The notes under the pieces: generated by a model | What the model was told of the DNA's origin: nothing | What the model saw: the letters and a program-made list of their open reading frames with translations, nothing else | Database searches by the model: none | Program-made: the position numbers and the translations under genes | Source of the DNA: Myxococcaceae bacterium | GTDB taxonomy: Bacteria; Myxococcota; Myxococcia; Myxococcales; Myxococcaceae | Direction of reading: 5' to 3' | Length of the DNA stretch: 64,000 nt | Assembly (NCBI GenBank): GCA_016926755.1 | Contig: JAFGNZ010000025.1 | Coordinates: 113,731-177,730 of the forward strand | Part shown: in pieces, positions 27,090 to 34,906 of the stretch | Position numbering within the stretch: position 1 is the stretch's first letter | How the letters are laid out: every line of letters begins with the position of its first letter

Positions 27090-28844
27090 ATGCGGAGTTC
27101 ATGGATGCAGTGGCAACGTCTCTCGTGCTGGCGTTGGGTGAAGGCCCTACCGCTGTCGGCCCTGATGGTGCTGGCGGCGTGCAAGGGCACGGAAGGTCCA
27201 AAGGGTGATCAGGGCGAGCAGGGTCCCGCAGGCCCCGAGGGGCCTCAGGGTCCAGCGGGGCCCCAGGGCGAGCCGGGACCCGCGGGTGGGCCTCAGGGGC
27301 CCCAGGGCGAGCAGGGTCCCGCGGGGCCCGAGGGCCAGCGGACGCTGGTGGCGTCGGCGACAGAGCTCCCGGGGTTCAACTGCGCGGCGGGAGGCGTGCG
27401 GCTCACGGTGGGGTTGGATGCGGATCGCGATGGCACGCTCGACGATGCGGAGGTGGACGGGGCGCTGACGCGCTACGTGTGCAACGGTCAGCAGGGCGCC
27501 CAGGGCGCGGAGGGGCTGGCCACGCTGTCGCGGACCGCGACCGAGGATCCGGGGCTCATCTGCACCATGGGAGGTGTGAAGCTGGAGCTGGGGCAGGACG
27601 CCGACCGTGACGGCACGCTCCAGGATGGAGAGGTGGACGCCACGCTGACGCGCTACGTGTGCAACGGTGCCAAGGGTGCTGATGGTGCGCCAGGTGCTGA
27701 TGGTGCTGATGGTGCGGCGGGTATGCAGGGCCCAGCGGGGCTGGCCATGCTGTCGCGGACCGCGGCTGTGAACCCGGGGGTCGGCGGCTGCACCACGGGC
27801 GGTGTGAGGCTGGAGCTGGGCACGGACACCAGCCGTGACGGCACGCTCCAGGATGGAGAGGTGGACGCCACGCTGACGCGCTACGTGTGCAACGGTGCCC
27901 AGGGTCCGGCGGGTTCGCCGGGCGCCTCCGGAGCGCTCGCCATCTACGGGGATGGCTCGGCCGGGACGCTCAACGTGGCGGCCGGCAACACGTTGAATCT
28001 CGCCTTGAGCACAGACGTCGACTCGCTGCCCGGCAAGACCAACATGCAGTTTACCAGCATCAACATCGCGGGCGACCTCATCGTTCCCAGCGGTACGGTG
28101 CTGCGGGCCACGGGAACGGTCTCGGTGAGCGGTACCATCACCGTCGCGGTGGGCGCGGAGGACACGGGCAACGGCCAGCCCCATCCGGGAGTCTCCCGGT
28201 CTGCGCCAGGCACCATCCACGGGGGACTCGGTCTCCCCCTGCTCACGGCATCCCGGATGACGAACCCGGGGCCGCAGGGGGGAGGGGCAGGCGACCGACT
28301 CTTCAACATAACGCAAGGAGGGGAGGGCGGGGGCTCCCTGGTCATCGTGGCCCTGGGCGATGTCACCGTCCCCGTCGGCGGCACTATCAGAGCAAACGGG
28401 AACTCTGGCTTCGACCCCACGGGTACCACGGACATCGGCGGCCCGGGCGGCGGTGCCGGTGGCATCATCACCATCGTGACCCGGGGCAACCTCACGGTGG
28501 GCGGGAACATCCTCGCGAACGGAGGCAAGGGTGGAAATGGCCTCAATGGCAATACCGCCGGTTCCAACGGAGCGGGAGGTGGCGGTGGTGGCGGAGGCGG
28601 CATCATCCACCTCATCTCGGCCAACCCCATCTCGGTGACGGTCTCCCCTCTGGCGAACGGTGGCCCCGCGGGCACCAGTTCCGCGGGCACGACCTTCACG
28701 TCTGGAGGTGGCGGTGGAGCGTGCGGTGGAGATGGGGGTGATGGGGGAGGAATCCTGGGTACCAGCCCCTTCACGGCTGCTCAGGCAGGCCAGGCGGGGC
28801 ACGTCATCCGGACCGTGGTGTCTGCGCCGGAGAACCTGCTGTGA
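27090..28844 (+). CDS. collagen-like lipoprotein with DUF7151-like calcium-loop repeats and Gly-rich end
   Basis: The ATG at 27090 has AGGAGG eight bases upstream and gives 584 residues. A lipobox (VLAAC, Cys31) follows a hydrophobic segment, so the protein should be an outer-surface or periplasmic lipoprotein. Residues 35-85 are Gly-X-Y collagen-like repeats. Three units of about 60 residues follow, each with an EF-hand-like loop (DADRDGTLDDAE, DADRDGTLQDGE, DTSRDGTLQDGE) and ending LTRYVCNG, with short Gly-rich linkers. The last 300 residues are repetitive and very Gly-rich (GGPGGGAGG, GGGGGGGGG), like other surface proteins of myxobacteria. Function is unknown; a calcium-stabilised surface filament is plausible. 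Confidence 0.88.
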   Translation: MRSSWMQWQRLSCWRWVKALPLSALMVLAACKGTEGPKGDQGEQGPAGPEGPQGPAGPQGEPGPAGGPQGPQGEQGPAGPEGQRTLVASATELPGFNCAAGGVRLTVGLDADRDGTLDDAEVDGALTRYVCNGQQGAQGAEGLATLSRTATEDPGLICTMGGVKLELGQDADRDGTLQDGEVDATLTRYVCNGAKGADGAPGADGADGAAGMQGPAGLAMLSRTAAVNPGVGGCTTGGVRLELGTDTSRDGTLQDGEVDATLTRYVCNGAQGPAGSPGASGALAIYGDGSAGTLNVAAGNTLNLALSTDVDSLPGKTNMQFTSINIAGDLIVPSGTVLRATGTVSVSGTITVAVGAEDTGNGQPHPGVSRSAPGTIHGGLGLPLLTASRMTNPGPQGGGAGDRLFNITQGGEGGGSLVIVALGDVTVPVGGTIRANGNSGFDPTGTTDIGGPGGGAGGIITIVTRGNLTVGGNILANGGKGGNGLNGNTAGSNGAGGGGGGGGGIIHLISANPISVTVSPLANGGPAGTSSAGTTFTSGGGGGACGGDGGDGGGILGTSPFTAAQAGQAGHVIRTVVSAPENLL

Positions 28845-28872
28845 GCTAGCGCGGGAGCCTTCCCGAGCTCTG

Positions 28873-28906
28873 CGGCCCGCGGGCATCCGTGCTCGCGGGC
28901 CGTTGC
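28873..28906. terminator. GC-rich hairpin between convergent genes
   Basis: A perfect 9-bp stem (CGGCCCGCG 28873-28881 with CGCGGGCCG 28894-28902) and a 12-base loop lie between the collagen-like gene stop and the convergent acetyltransferase stop. It is followed by TTGCATTG, a weak T-tract on the + strand. It could act in both directions. Confidence 0.45.
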
Positions 28907-28922
28907 ATTGTCCGCGGGGCCC

Positions 28923-29432
28923 TCACCCCTCGCGTGGCCCGGGGCTCCACTCGAGCGCGAGGTACGGCTCGGACGCGCCCGGCTCCATCCCCGCCACGGA
29001 GGTGAAGCCGAGCCGCGCGTAGAGTCGGCGCGCGGGGTTGTCCCGGGCAACGCTCAGGCGCAGCGGCTTGCCGGCCGCGGCGGCCTGTTGCTGGAGCGCT
29101 CGCAGCAGCTCCGTGCCCAGGCCCGCGCCCCGGTGCGCGGGCAGCAGTGACACGTCCACCAGGCGCAGCTCTCCGGGCTCTCGCGCCACCCACAGGCGGC
29201 CTGCCGGGTGTCCGTCCAGGAGCACGAGCTGGTGCTCACCGTGCGGGTAGCGCGCCTGGTAGCCATGGCGCTGCGCCATCCACTGCACGCGCAGGAGCAC
29301 CTCACGCTGCGTGTCGCCCAGGCCCAGGGCCGCAATGTCTGGGCGCGTGCTGGCGTACAGCGCGAAGAGGAACGCGTCATCCGCGGGGCTGACGGGGCGC
29401 AGGGAGAAGGTGTGGGACACGGTCCCGCCCAC
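28923..29432 (-). CDS. GNAT family N-acetyltransferase
   Basis: The 169-residue protein has the GNAT order of motifs: a beta-strand start SLRPVSPADDAFLFALYAST, the central LRLVDVSLLPAHRGAGLGTELL with the R/Q-x-x-G-x-G/A acetyl-CoA loop (RGAGLG), and the closing ARRLYARLGF motif B. It should transfer an acetyl group from acetyl-CoA to an amine substrate that cannot be named. The start is uncertain: GTG at 29432 or GTG at 29420 both fit, and neither has a good ribosome site. It stands alone, convergent with the lipoprotein gene. Confidence 0.85.
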   Translation of the reverse strand: MGGTVSHTFSLRPVSPADDAFLFALYASTRPDIAALGLGDTQREVLLRVQWMAQRHGYQARYPHGEHQLVLLDGHPAGRLWVAREPGELRLVDVSLLPAHRGAGLGTELLRALQQQAAAAGKPLRLSVARDNPARRLYARLGFTSVAGMEPGASEPYLALEWSPGPREG

Positions 29433-29617
29433 CTTAGCGCTTCGATGCGGGCGGTGTCGGCAGGCGCGTCTTCATCCACCTTTGGACAGAGCGTGCGACC
29501 GACGTCTGGAGTTGGACGACTCGCTGAACAGGCGTCCTGCCTCGAGCGTCAGAGCAGAGGGGCAGAGGCGTCAGACCCACATGCGAGGCTTCGGGGGTGA
29601 GAGACAGGGAGGACACG

Positions 29618-30124
29618 ATGAAGAAGACACGACCTGGCAAGTCCCCTCCGAGCCCCGAGAGCTCGAACGTGAGGGAGCTGGCGCGCCGCCTCGCGGGCCT
29701 GGACGCGGAGGCGCTGGACGCCCAGCTCCTGGTGACGTTCCGCGAGGCGCGAGACGACGGCACGGTACCGCCGGATGCGGGCTTCTTCCTGGTGTCTCAC
29801 ATCCTGCTGGCCATGGCGGACGAGGCCCTCGCGGAGGATCCGAAGGTGCGCGAGCTGGAGCACGAGCTGGAGGTGATGGAGCGGGACTACGGGCTGCCGG
29901 AGGAGGGGGGCTGGGCGCCGGGAGAGGCCCCCGAGGAGTGGGAGGCGCTCTGCCGGCAGCACGAGATCGCCTGTGATGAGGCGCGCGCGGCGTTCTTCCA
30001 GGCGTACGGCGAGGCGGAGATGGCGGAGCTGTTCCTGCACGACCGGGCCGCCTTCCTGCGCCGCTTCGAGAGCGGGCGGCGCTTCTTCCACGGGCTGCCG
30101 ATGCTGCCTGAGTTCGTTAACTGA
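29618..30124 (+). CDS. hypothetical acidic helical protein
   Basis: I use the ATG at 29618 because AGGGAGG lies five bases before it (29606-29612); a GTG 21 bases earlier is less likely. The 168-residue product is helical and acidic, with no signal peptide, membrane segment or recognised domain. Its middle (LVSHILLAMADEALAEDP) and end (RFESGRRFFHGLPMLPEF) look well folded rather than shadow-coded. It ends just before the next + strand gene and may be co-transcribed with it. Function unknown. Confidence 0.7.
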   Translation: MKKTRPGKSPPSPESSNVRELARRLAGLDAEALDAQLLVTFREARDDGTVPPDAGFFLVSHILLAMADEALAEDPKVRELEHELEVMERDYGLPEEGGWAPGEAPEEWEALCRQHEIACDEARAAFFQAYGEAEMAELFLHDRAAFLRRFESGRRFFHGLPMLPEFVN

Positions 30125-30160
30125 TTGTTGGGACACCGGGTGGGGGAAGGACAGGGCGCC

Positions 30161-30646
30161 ATGGCGCTGGGTGAGTCAGGGATGATGGCAATCTATGAGC
30201 TGGTCAGTACCTCGGGGGCGATGGCGGCGTTCGCCGTCTTCCTGAGCCTCTCGCTGGGGATCTCCATGGTCCTCTACGCGCTGCTGGTGCGCTCGGCCTC
30301 GCGCCGCGCTCCCTTCCATGGCGAGTCGGCCATCCGGGTGCCCGTGGCGGCGCTGGTGAGCACCGTCACCTTCGGGCTCCTCTTCGGGGCGCTGTACGCC
30401 ACCACGCTCCGGGGCTTCCATCGGGTGGAGCTGCTCGAGGATCAGGTGCGGCTGTACTACCTGTTCCCCGCGCACACCGTCACGCTGCCCCGGCTGGAGC
30501 TCACGCAGGCCGAGCGGGGACGCGGGCACCTGCGGCTGCGCACCCACGAGGGCGCCACGTACCAGAGCGCGCTCGCCAACGAGCGCGCGGTGCTCGAGAC
30601 CTGGGAGGGCCTCAACGCCTACCTGGGCTGCGCGGCCCGGCCCTGA
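30161..30646 (+). CDS. small two-helix membrane protein, unknown function
   Basis: I prefer the ATG at 30161, nine bases after GGAAGGA, giving 161 residues; ATGs at 30182 and 30185 are alternatives. Two membrane helices are clear: residues about 16-39 (AAFAVFLSLSLGISMVLYAL) and about 61-80 (AALVSTVTFGLLFGALYATT). A soluble C-terminal domain of 80 residues follows, with beta-rich segments (RVELLEDQVRLYYLFP, LRLRTHEGATYQ) resembling a PH-like or bacterial membrane-flanked fold. It follows the hypothetical gene closely. I do not recognise the family. Confidence 0.72.
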   Translation: MALGESGMMAIYELVSTSGAMAAFAVFLSLSLGISMVLYALLVRSASRRAPFHGESAIRVPVAALVSTVTFGLLFGALYATTLRGFHRVELLEDQVRLYYLFPAHTVTLPRLELTQAERGRGHLRLRTHEGATYQSALANERAVLETWEGLNAYLGCAARP

Positions 30647-30690
30647 TCGTCCGAGGGGCGTGCTGGCGTGTTCCCGGCGCTCCCTGGCCG

Positions 30691-31902
30691 CTACAGCTTG
30701 CCCCAGAACAGGGCCACGAGCCCGGCGCGGTTGCTGGCCCCATACTTGCGCAGCAGGTTGGTGACGTGGACCTCCACCGTCCCCTCGCTGCGCCCCAGCG
30801 CCGCGGCGATCTCCTTGTTGGTCTTCCCCCGGGCGACGAGCTCCAGCACCTCGAGCTGGCGGCGCGTCAGCTGCGCCGTCTCGCGGGCGCGGCGCAGGCG
30901 GCGCTCCAGCTCGCTCTCCTCCACCTCCGGCGGCGGGCTCCGGGAGGTGCGCGGCATCTCCAGGGCGATGGCGATCCACGGCACCAGCTCGGTGAGGACC
31001 TCGTCCACGCCTCGTTGGCCGGGGCCGCGCGGCAGCTCCACTTCCAGCCGGCCCACGGCGCGGCCCGCCACCTCGAGGACGAAGCGGCGCCCCTCGCCCG
31101 GGCCGTGCTCCCCCGAGACGCCCAGCAGCTGCACCTGCTCTTCCTGGCCGGTGCCCCACAGCTCCACCCGGCTGCAGCCGAACTGGAACCGGAGCAGCGT
31201 CACCAGCGCCTCGGCGAGCGCCTCGCGATCGGGGTACTGCGCCAGCTCGCGCGCCACGGAGCTGATGTCCGCGCGCGTCGGCCGGCGCCCGGGCCGGGGC
31301 TCGTCGACGGGCAGCTCCAGGGGCGTGCGGAAGAGGCAGGCGGCGTGCCCCTCCGCGCGGCACTGGGGGTGCTCCAGCCGTGCCACTCGCCCGCCGAACA
31401 GCTCGAGCGTGCGGCCCATGTAGCCGAGCAGCGTCATGCACATGGCGCGGTTGGTCACCGCCCACTCCCGAAGCTCGGCGGAGACCTCCGTCCCGTTCCA
31501 CCACGAGCGCCAGTGCCCGGTGTCGTGCGAGCGCCGCCAGTACACGTTCATGTGGCGGATGGCGAAGGAGGGGCGCATCAGCCGCAGGAACCACCGGTGC
31601 ACCGTGGACAGCTCGCGGTCCGCGTCGAAGCGCCCCAGCTCCAGCAGCAGCGCGTCATCCGCCTTGAAGTGCTGACACAGCGCGGTGATCAGCCGCTCCA
31701 GCAGGCGGATGTCGTACCAGGAGGCCGGATCCACCGAGGCGATCTGGCCGCGGTCCTCCGTGGACAGGCGCCCCAGCAGCGCCTCCCACGCGCTCTCTCC
31801 AAAGCGCTCACACACGAACTCCCGGCGCGTGAGGATCTTCAGCCCGGGGGTGAGACCCGGCGGGGAGAGTCCTTGGGCAGGGTGCGAAGCATCTCGACGC
31901 AA
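30691..31902 (-). CDS. LuxR-type transcriptional regulator with V4R/heme-sensor-like N-terminal region
   Basis: The C-terminal 65 residues of this 403-residue protein are a LuxR/GerE helix-turn-helix: LTRRQLEVLELVARGKTNKE, then IAAALGRSEGTVEVHVTNLL. The first 190 residues contain TGHWRSWWNGTE and a closing GRVARLEHPQCRAEGHAACL motif that resembles the end of V4R or heme-NO-binding-like sensor domains common in myxobacteria. The middle region (200-320) looks like a degenerate GAF domain. No receiver domain or phospho-Asp is seen, so a small-molecule signal is more likely. Only a TTG start at 31902 is available in frame; the exact start is uncertain. Confidence 0.8.
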   Translation of the reverse strand: MRRDASHPAQGLSPPGLTPGLKILTRREFVCERFGESAWEALLGRLSTEDRGQIASVDPASWYDIRLLERLITALCQHFKADDALLLELGRFDADRELSTVHRWFLRLMRPSFAIRHMNVYWRRSHDTGHWRSWWNGTEVSAELREWAVTNRAMCMTLLGYMGRTLELFGGRVARLEHPQCRAEGHAACLFRTPLELPVDEPRPGRRPTRADISSVARELAQYPDREALAEALVTLLRFQFGCSRVELWGTGQEEQVQLLGVSGEHGPGEGRRFVLEVAGRAVGRLEVELPRGPGQRGVDEVLTELVPWIAIALEMPRTSRSPPPEVEESELERRLRRARETAQLTRRQLEVLELVARGKTNKEIAAALGRSEGTVEVHVTNLLRKYGASNRAGLVALFWGKL

Positions 31903-32078
31903 ATGGACACCTGGAGTGGAGCCCGGAGACCTGGCAGGGATGAGTGTGGGCCTCTGGCATGACGTCGCAAGACGTACTCCAAGTCAACGGGGGCGGGAGC
32001 TCATTCCGAGGTGGCAGGAACGCCCACCGTTGCTCTGGGTTACGGAGCCTTGGGCCAGGGCCCCCGCGCGCTCCGGCT

Positions 32079-32675
32079 TCAACCCAGCCGGGGGAGATCC
32101 GCGGGCGTATCCACGTCCTCGCCGCCGCCCGCGAGCGCCACCTCCACCACGCGCGAGGGCTCGCGGGCGATCACCCCTCGCGCGCCCTGCTCCGGCGCGA
32201 GCGCCTCCAGCTCGGAGAAGAGCGCGCGGGAGAACAGCGCGGGGACACCTCGGGCCCCCTCGTAGCTGGAGGCGACGATGGGCGCCCGCGTGCGCGTGAA
32301 GGCGTCCACCAGCGCGCGCAGGTGCTCGGCACCGACCCGGAGCTGATCGCACAGCATCACCAGCGCGGCGTCCACCGCGGCGCCCGCTGCCGGCGGCTCT
32401 CGCGCCTCGAGCTCTCGCAGGCCCAGGCGCAGCGAGCCGCCCATGCCGGCCTCCCAGGCCGCGTTGTGCACGGTGTGCACGGGCAGCCCGCTCAGCTCGG
32501 CGGTGACGGCCGGGGCCTGGGCGCCGAGCACCACCACCACGGGCCCGCGGCTCGCCGCCAGGGCGGCCTCGGCCGCGCGTCGCACCAGCGTCTTCCCCTC
32601 GTGGACGAGCAGCTGCTTGGGGCGCCCCAGCCGCGAGGAGCCTCCCGCGGCCAGCAGCACCACGCCCACCTTCAC
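32079..32675 (-). CDS. mocA: molybdenum cofactor nucleotidyltransferase, MocA-like
   Basis: The 198-residue protein has the MobA/MocA fold signature: VGVVLLAAGGSSRLGRPKQL with the LAAGxSxRxGxPK nucleotide-binding loop, then ALVMLCDQLRV holding the metal-binding Asp. It should transfer CMP or GMP onto molybdopterin. The GTG start overlaps the stop of xdhC by four bases (GTGA), so the two are coupled. Pairing with XdhC, which handles molybdenum cofactor for xanthine dehydrogenase-type enzymes, supports the cytidylyltransferase reading. The enzyme they serve is not next door; the oxidoreductase at 36.9 kb belongs to the bis-MGD class instead. Confidence 0.88.
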   Translation of the reverse strand: MKVGVVLLAAGGSSRLGRPKQLLVHEGKTLVRRAAEAALAASRGPVVVVLGAQAPAVTAELSGLPVHTVHNAAWEAGMGGSLRLGLRELEAREPPAAGAAVDAALVMLCDQLRVGAEHLRALVDAFTRTRAPIVASSYEGARGVPALFSRALFSELEALAPEQGARGVIAREPSRVVEVALAGGGEDVDTPADLPRLG

Positions 32676-33784
32676 GCGAGCCTCCGCGCCACCGGTAGCG
32701 CCGGGGGATGGATGGGAGCCTGTCGCTCGCGCAGCTTCCCACCCTCGCGCTCTGCCAGCACCGCGCGAAGCTCGGCCACGATGGCGAGGGCCACCTCATC
32801 GGGGCCCTCGGCGCCCAGGTCCAACCCGACGGGAGCGTGCAGCCTCGCGAGCTGCGCGGGCGTGGGCGCGGGGGACAGCTCCGAGAGCAGGCGGTCGGTG
32901 CGCGAGCGGGGGCCCAGCACGCCCAGGTAGCGCAGCGGCTGGGGCAGCAGCCGGGCGAGCAGCGCTCGATCCTGCGGCAGGCTGTGCGTCATCACCACCG
33001 CCAGCGTGCGGGGGGAGAGCGCCACCTTCTCGAGCACCTCGCGGGCCCCACAGGCCACCACGGCGTGGGCCCGAGGGAAGCGGCGCCGCAGCGTGTCAGC
33101 GGGCTTGTCCGCCACCACGGTGACGTGCCACCCGAGGCCCACCGCCTGGGCCACCACCGGCGCCACGTCGAAGCCGCCGCCGAGCAGCACCACCGGCGTG
33201 GGCGGCTCCACCACCTCCACCAGCACCTGCGCGCCGCCGCACGGGCCGCTCCAGGTGCGCCCCACCTCCAGCGCCTCGCCGGCCACCGCGCGCACCGCGT
33301 CTCGCAGCGGGCCGGAGAGGTTGCTCGCCTCCACTCCGTCCTCCCGCAGCAGCAGCCGAGCGCCCACCGCCGGGCCAGGCCCGCTGTACACCGTGGCCAC
33401 CACCGCGCGCCGCGACAGCCGCCGGGCCTCGTCAGCGAAGGCGAGCGGGTCCATCGCCCCGGGCTCCCAGCGCTCGAGCAGCACGTCCACCACGCCGTTG
33501 CACCCGAGCGCGAAGGACAGGCCGCCCTCATCCTCCGAGTCCTCGCCGGTGGAGTCGTAGCGCAGCACGCGCGGGCCGCTGGCCGTCCAGAAGAAGGCCT
33601 TGCGGATGATGTCGCCCTCCAGGCATCCGCCGCTCACGCCGCCGGAGAGCCAGCCCTCCTCGCTCATCAACATGCGCGCCCCGGGCCGCCGGTAGGCCGA
33701 GCCCGACACCGCCACCACGGTGGCCAGCACCAGCGGCCCCTGGGCGCGGGAGCGCGCGCGGAGGATGTCCTCCAGGTCCTTCAC
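32672..33784 (-). CDS. xdhC: XdhC/CoxI family molybdenum cofactor insertion protein
   Basis: The 370-residue product opens with LVLATVVAVSGSAYRRPGAR and GWLSGGVSGGCLEGDI, the XdhC/CoxI N-terminal signature including the SGGC motif. The second half is a Rossmann domain (VVLLGGGFDVAPVVAQAVGL) ending with YLGVLGPRSRTDRLL and HAPVGLDLGAEGPDEVALAI, typical of XdhC C-terminal domains. It should bind and protect the molybdenum cofactor and aid its sulfuration and insertion into a xanthine dehydrogenase-family enzyme. Translation starts at GTG with AAAGGA nine bases upstream, and mocA overlaps its end. Confidence 0.92.
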   Translation of the reverse strand: MKDLEDILRARSRAQGPLVLATVVAVSGSAYRRPGARMLMSEEGWLSGGVSGGCLEGDIIRKAFFWTASGPRVLRYDSTGEDSEDEGGLSFALGCNGVVDVLLERWEPGAMDPLAFADEARRLSRRAVVATVYSGPGPAVGARLLLREDGVEASNLSGPLRDAVRAVAGEALEVGRTWSGPCGGAQVLVEVVEPPTPVVLLGGGFDVAPVVAQAVGLGWHVTVVADKPADTLRRRFPRAHAVVACGAREVLEKVALSPRTLAVVMTHSLPQDRALLARLLPQPLRYLGVLGPRSRTDRLLSELSPAPTPAQLARLHAPVGLDLGAEGPDEVALAIVAELRAVLAEREGGKLRERQAPIHPPALPVARRLA

Positions 33785-33876
33785 GTCATGGGTCCTTTCG
33801 CGTACCGCGAGAGCGCGGAAGGAACTCTAGCGAGCCGGCCCTCGGTTCTCCAGCCGCGCCTCCCTCGCGGCGCCGC

Positions 33877-34320
33877 TCACAGCGCCCCGCCGGCGCGGAG
33901 GTTGATGCCGTACTCGATCCAGCCCTTCAGCCCCATCATCATGTGCATCCAGCCGCCGCAGTTGCCGTAGGAGGCCTTCCGGCCTTCGGGGGTGTCGCGC
34001 CAGCCGGACTCGCTGATCTGGACCAGGGTGTTGGCCTCGTCGATCGGCTTGAAGGCCATCTCGATGAGGGTCTTGTACGGACCATCGGCCGCGTCCCACG
34101 CGAGCACGATGCGCTCCGGGCGTGAGACTTCGCGCACCTCGACGGGGAACCACTCGTCGAACTCGGGGAACCGCCACTGGACCGTTGCTCCCTCGACGAG
34201 CGGGCCGCTGGCTTCGCGGATGAAGTAGCCGCTGAGCTTCTTCGGATCGGCGACCGCGTCGAACACCTCCGCCGCGGGCCGCCGGATCTTCAACTGAACC
34301 TGGAACTTCAGCGCTTCCAT
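33877..34320 (-). CDS. SRPBCC/AHSA1-type protein paired with ArsR regulator
   Basis: The 147-residue protein reads as an AHSA1/START-like SRPBCC fold: VQLKIRRPAAEVFDAVADP at the front, then RIVLAWDAADGPYKTLIEMA and a C-terminal GGWMHMMMGLKGWIEYGINL helix that closes the ligand cavity. Such proteins are regularly encoded divergent to, or next to, ArsR-type repressors and bind hydrophobic ligands of unknown nature. CAGGAGG lies nine bases before the ATG. Its promoter shares the palindrome at 34352-34375 with the ArsR gene, so co-regulation is very likely. Confidence 0.88.
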   Translation of the reverse strand: MEALKFQVQLKIRRPAAEVFDAVADPKKLSGYFIREASGPLVEGATVQWRFPEFDEWFPVEVREVSRPERIVLAWDAADGPYKTLIEMAFKPIDEANTLVQISESGWRDTPEGRKASYGNCGGWMHMMMGLKGWIEYGINLRAGGAL

Positions 34321-34351
34321 GGGGCACGCCTCCTGCTTGGGTTCGTCCTTT

Positions 34352-34375
34352 ACATGTTATAATATTATAACATGT
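34352..34375. promoter_or_regulatory. perfect 24-bp palindrome: shared operator and overlapping divergent -10 boxes
   Basis: Bases 34352-34375 form a perfect palindrome whose halves run ACATGTTATAAT and its complement. It contains TATAAT on the + strand at 34358-34363 and again on the - strand at 34369-34364. The palindrome covers the ATG of the ArsR gene at 34372, so a transcript from the + strand box would begin at or next to the start codon. Its symmetry and AT-richness in G+C-rich DNA fit an ArsR-type operator that shuts off both divergent genes. Confidence 0.85.
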
Positions 34376-34752
34376 CGAGCGAGACGCAAGATGACCTCGT
34401 GTTCAAGGCGCTGGCGGACGGGCGCCGGCGCGAGATCCTGGACCTGCTGAAGGCCGGTCCCCGCACGACGGGGGAGCTGTGCGCTCGGTTCGAGGGCACG
34501 CTGGACCGCTGCACGGTGATGCAGCACATCGGGGTGCTGGAGCGGGCGGAGCTGCTGATCGCTCGACGCGAGGGGCGCTACCGCTGGAACTACCTGAACG
34601 TCGCCCCCTTCCGGGCGATCTACGACCGCTGGATCGCGGCCTATGCGGAAGAGGCGGTGGACCTGCTGAGCCGACTGAAGCGGGACCTGGAGGCTTCCGC
34701 GGCTGGGCGCTCCACGACCGCTGGATCGCGCCCTGCGCGCAAGAAGCGGTAG
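34372..34752 (+). CDS. ArsR-family winged-helix repressor
   Basis: The 126-residue protein has the ArsR fold: VFKALADGRRREILDLLKAG, then TTGELCARFE and the recognition helix DRCTVMQHIGVLERAELLI, with the wing RREGRYRWNYLN. No metal-binding CxC motif is present, so it belongs to the non-metal group that usually pairs with SRPBCC proteins, as it does here. The start codon lies inside its own presumed operator and about nine bases after a TATAAT box, suggesting a leaderless, autorepressed mRNA. The C-terminal tail is short and basic (PARKKR). Confidence 0.92.
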   Translation: MSSETQDDLVFKALADGRRREILDLLKAGPRTTGELCARFEGTLDRCTVMQHIGVLERAELLIARREGRYRWNYLNVAPFRAIYDRWIAAYAEEAVDLLSRLKRDLEASAAGRSTTAGSRPARKKR

Positions 34753-34781
34753 GCCCGCTGAGCCGTCAGGGAATCGGTTTG

Positions 34782-34800
34782 AACCCAAAACTTTTGGGTT
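34782..34800. repeat. 19-base palindrome downstream of arsR
   Basis: AACCCAAAA (34782-34790) and TTTTGGGTT (34792-34800) form a perfect 9-bp inverted repeat around a single central C. It lies 30 bases after the ArsR gene stop and is AT-rich for this DNA. It may be a protein-binding site; the one-base centre makes an RNA hairpin unlikely without opening the inner pairs. Confidence 0.6.
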
Positions 34801-34811
34801 GCAATGATTGG

Positions 34812-34843
34812 GGCGCGTGGGCAAACTGCGAAGCGCGCCTTTT
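34812..34843 (+). terminator. probable intrinsic terminator of arsR
   Basis: GGCGCG (34812-34817) pairs with CGCGCC (34834-34839) across a 16-base loop and is followed by TTTT at 34840-34843 and then AAT. It lies 60 bases after the ArsR gene stop and 64 bases before the trehalase start, in the right orientation. The stem is short, so strength is doubtful. Confidence 0.5.
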
Positions 34844-34906
34844 AATCTTCGACGGGTGAACTCGTGTACCTTCTCGGCTGGCTCCGAGCCGAGGGTGCCC
34901 ACCCGG

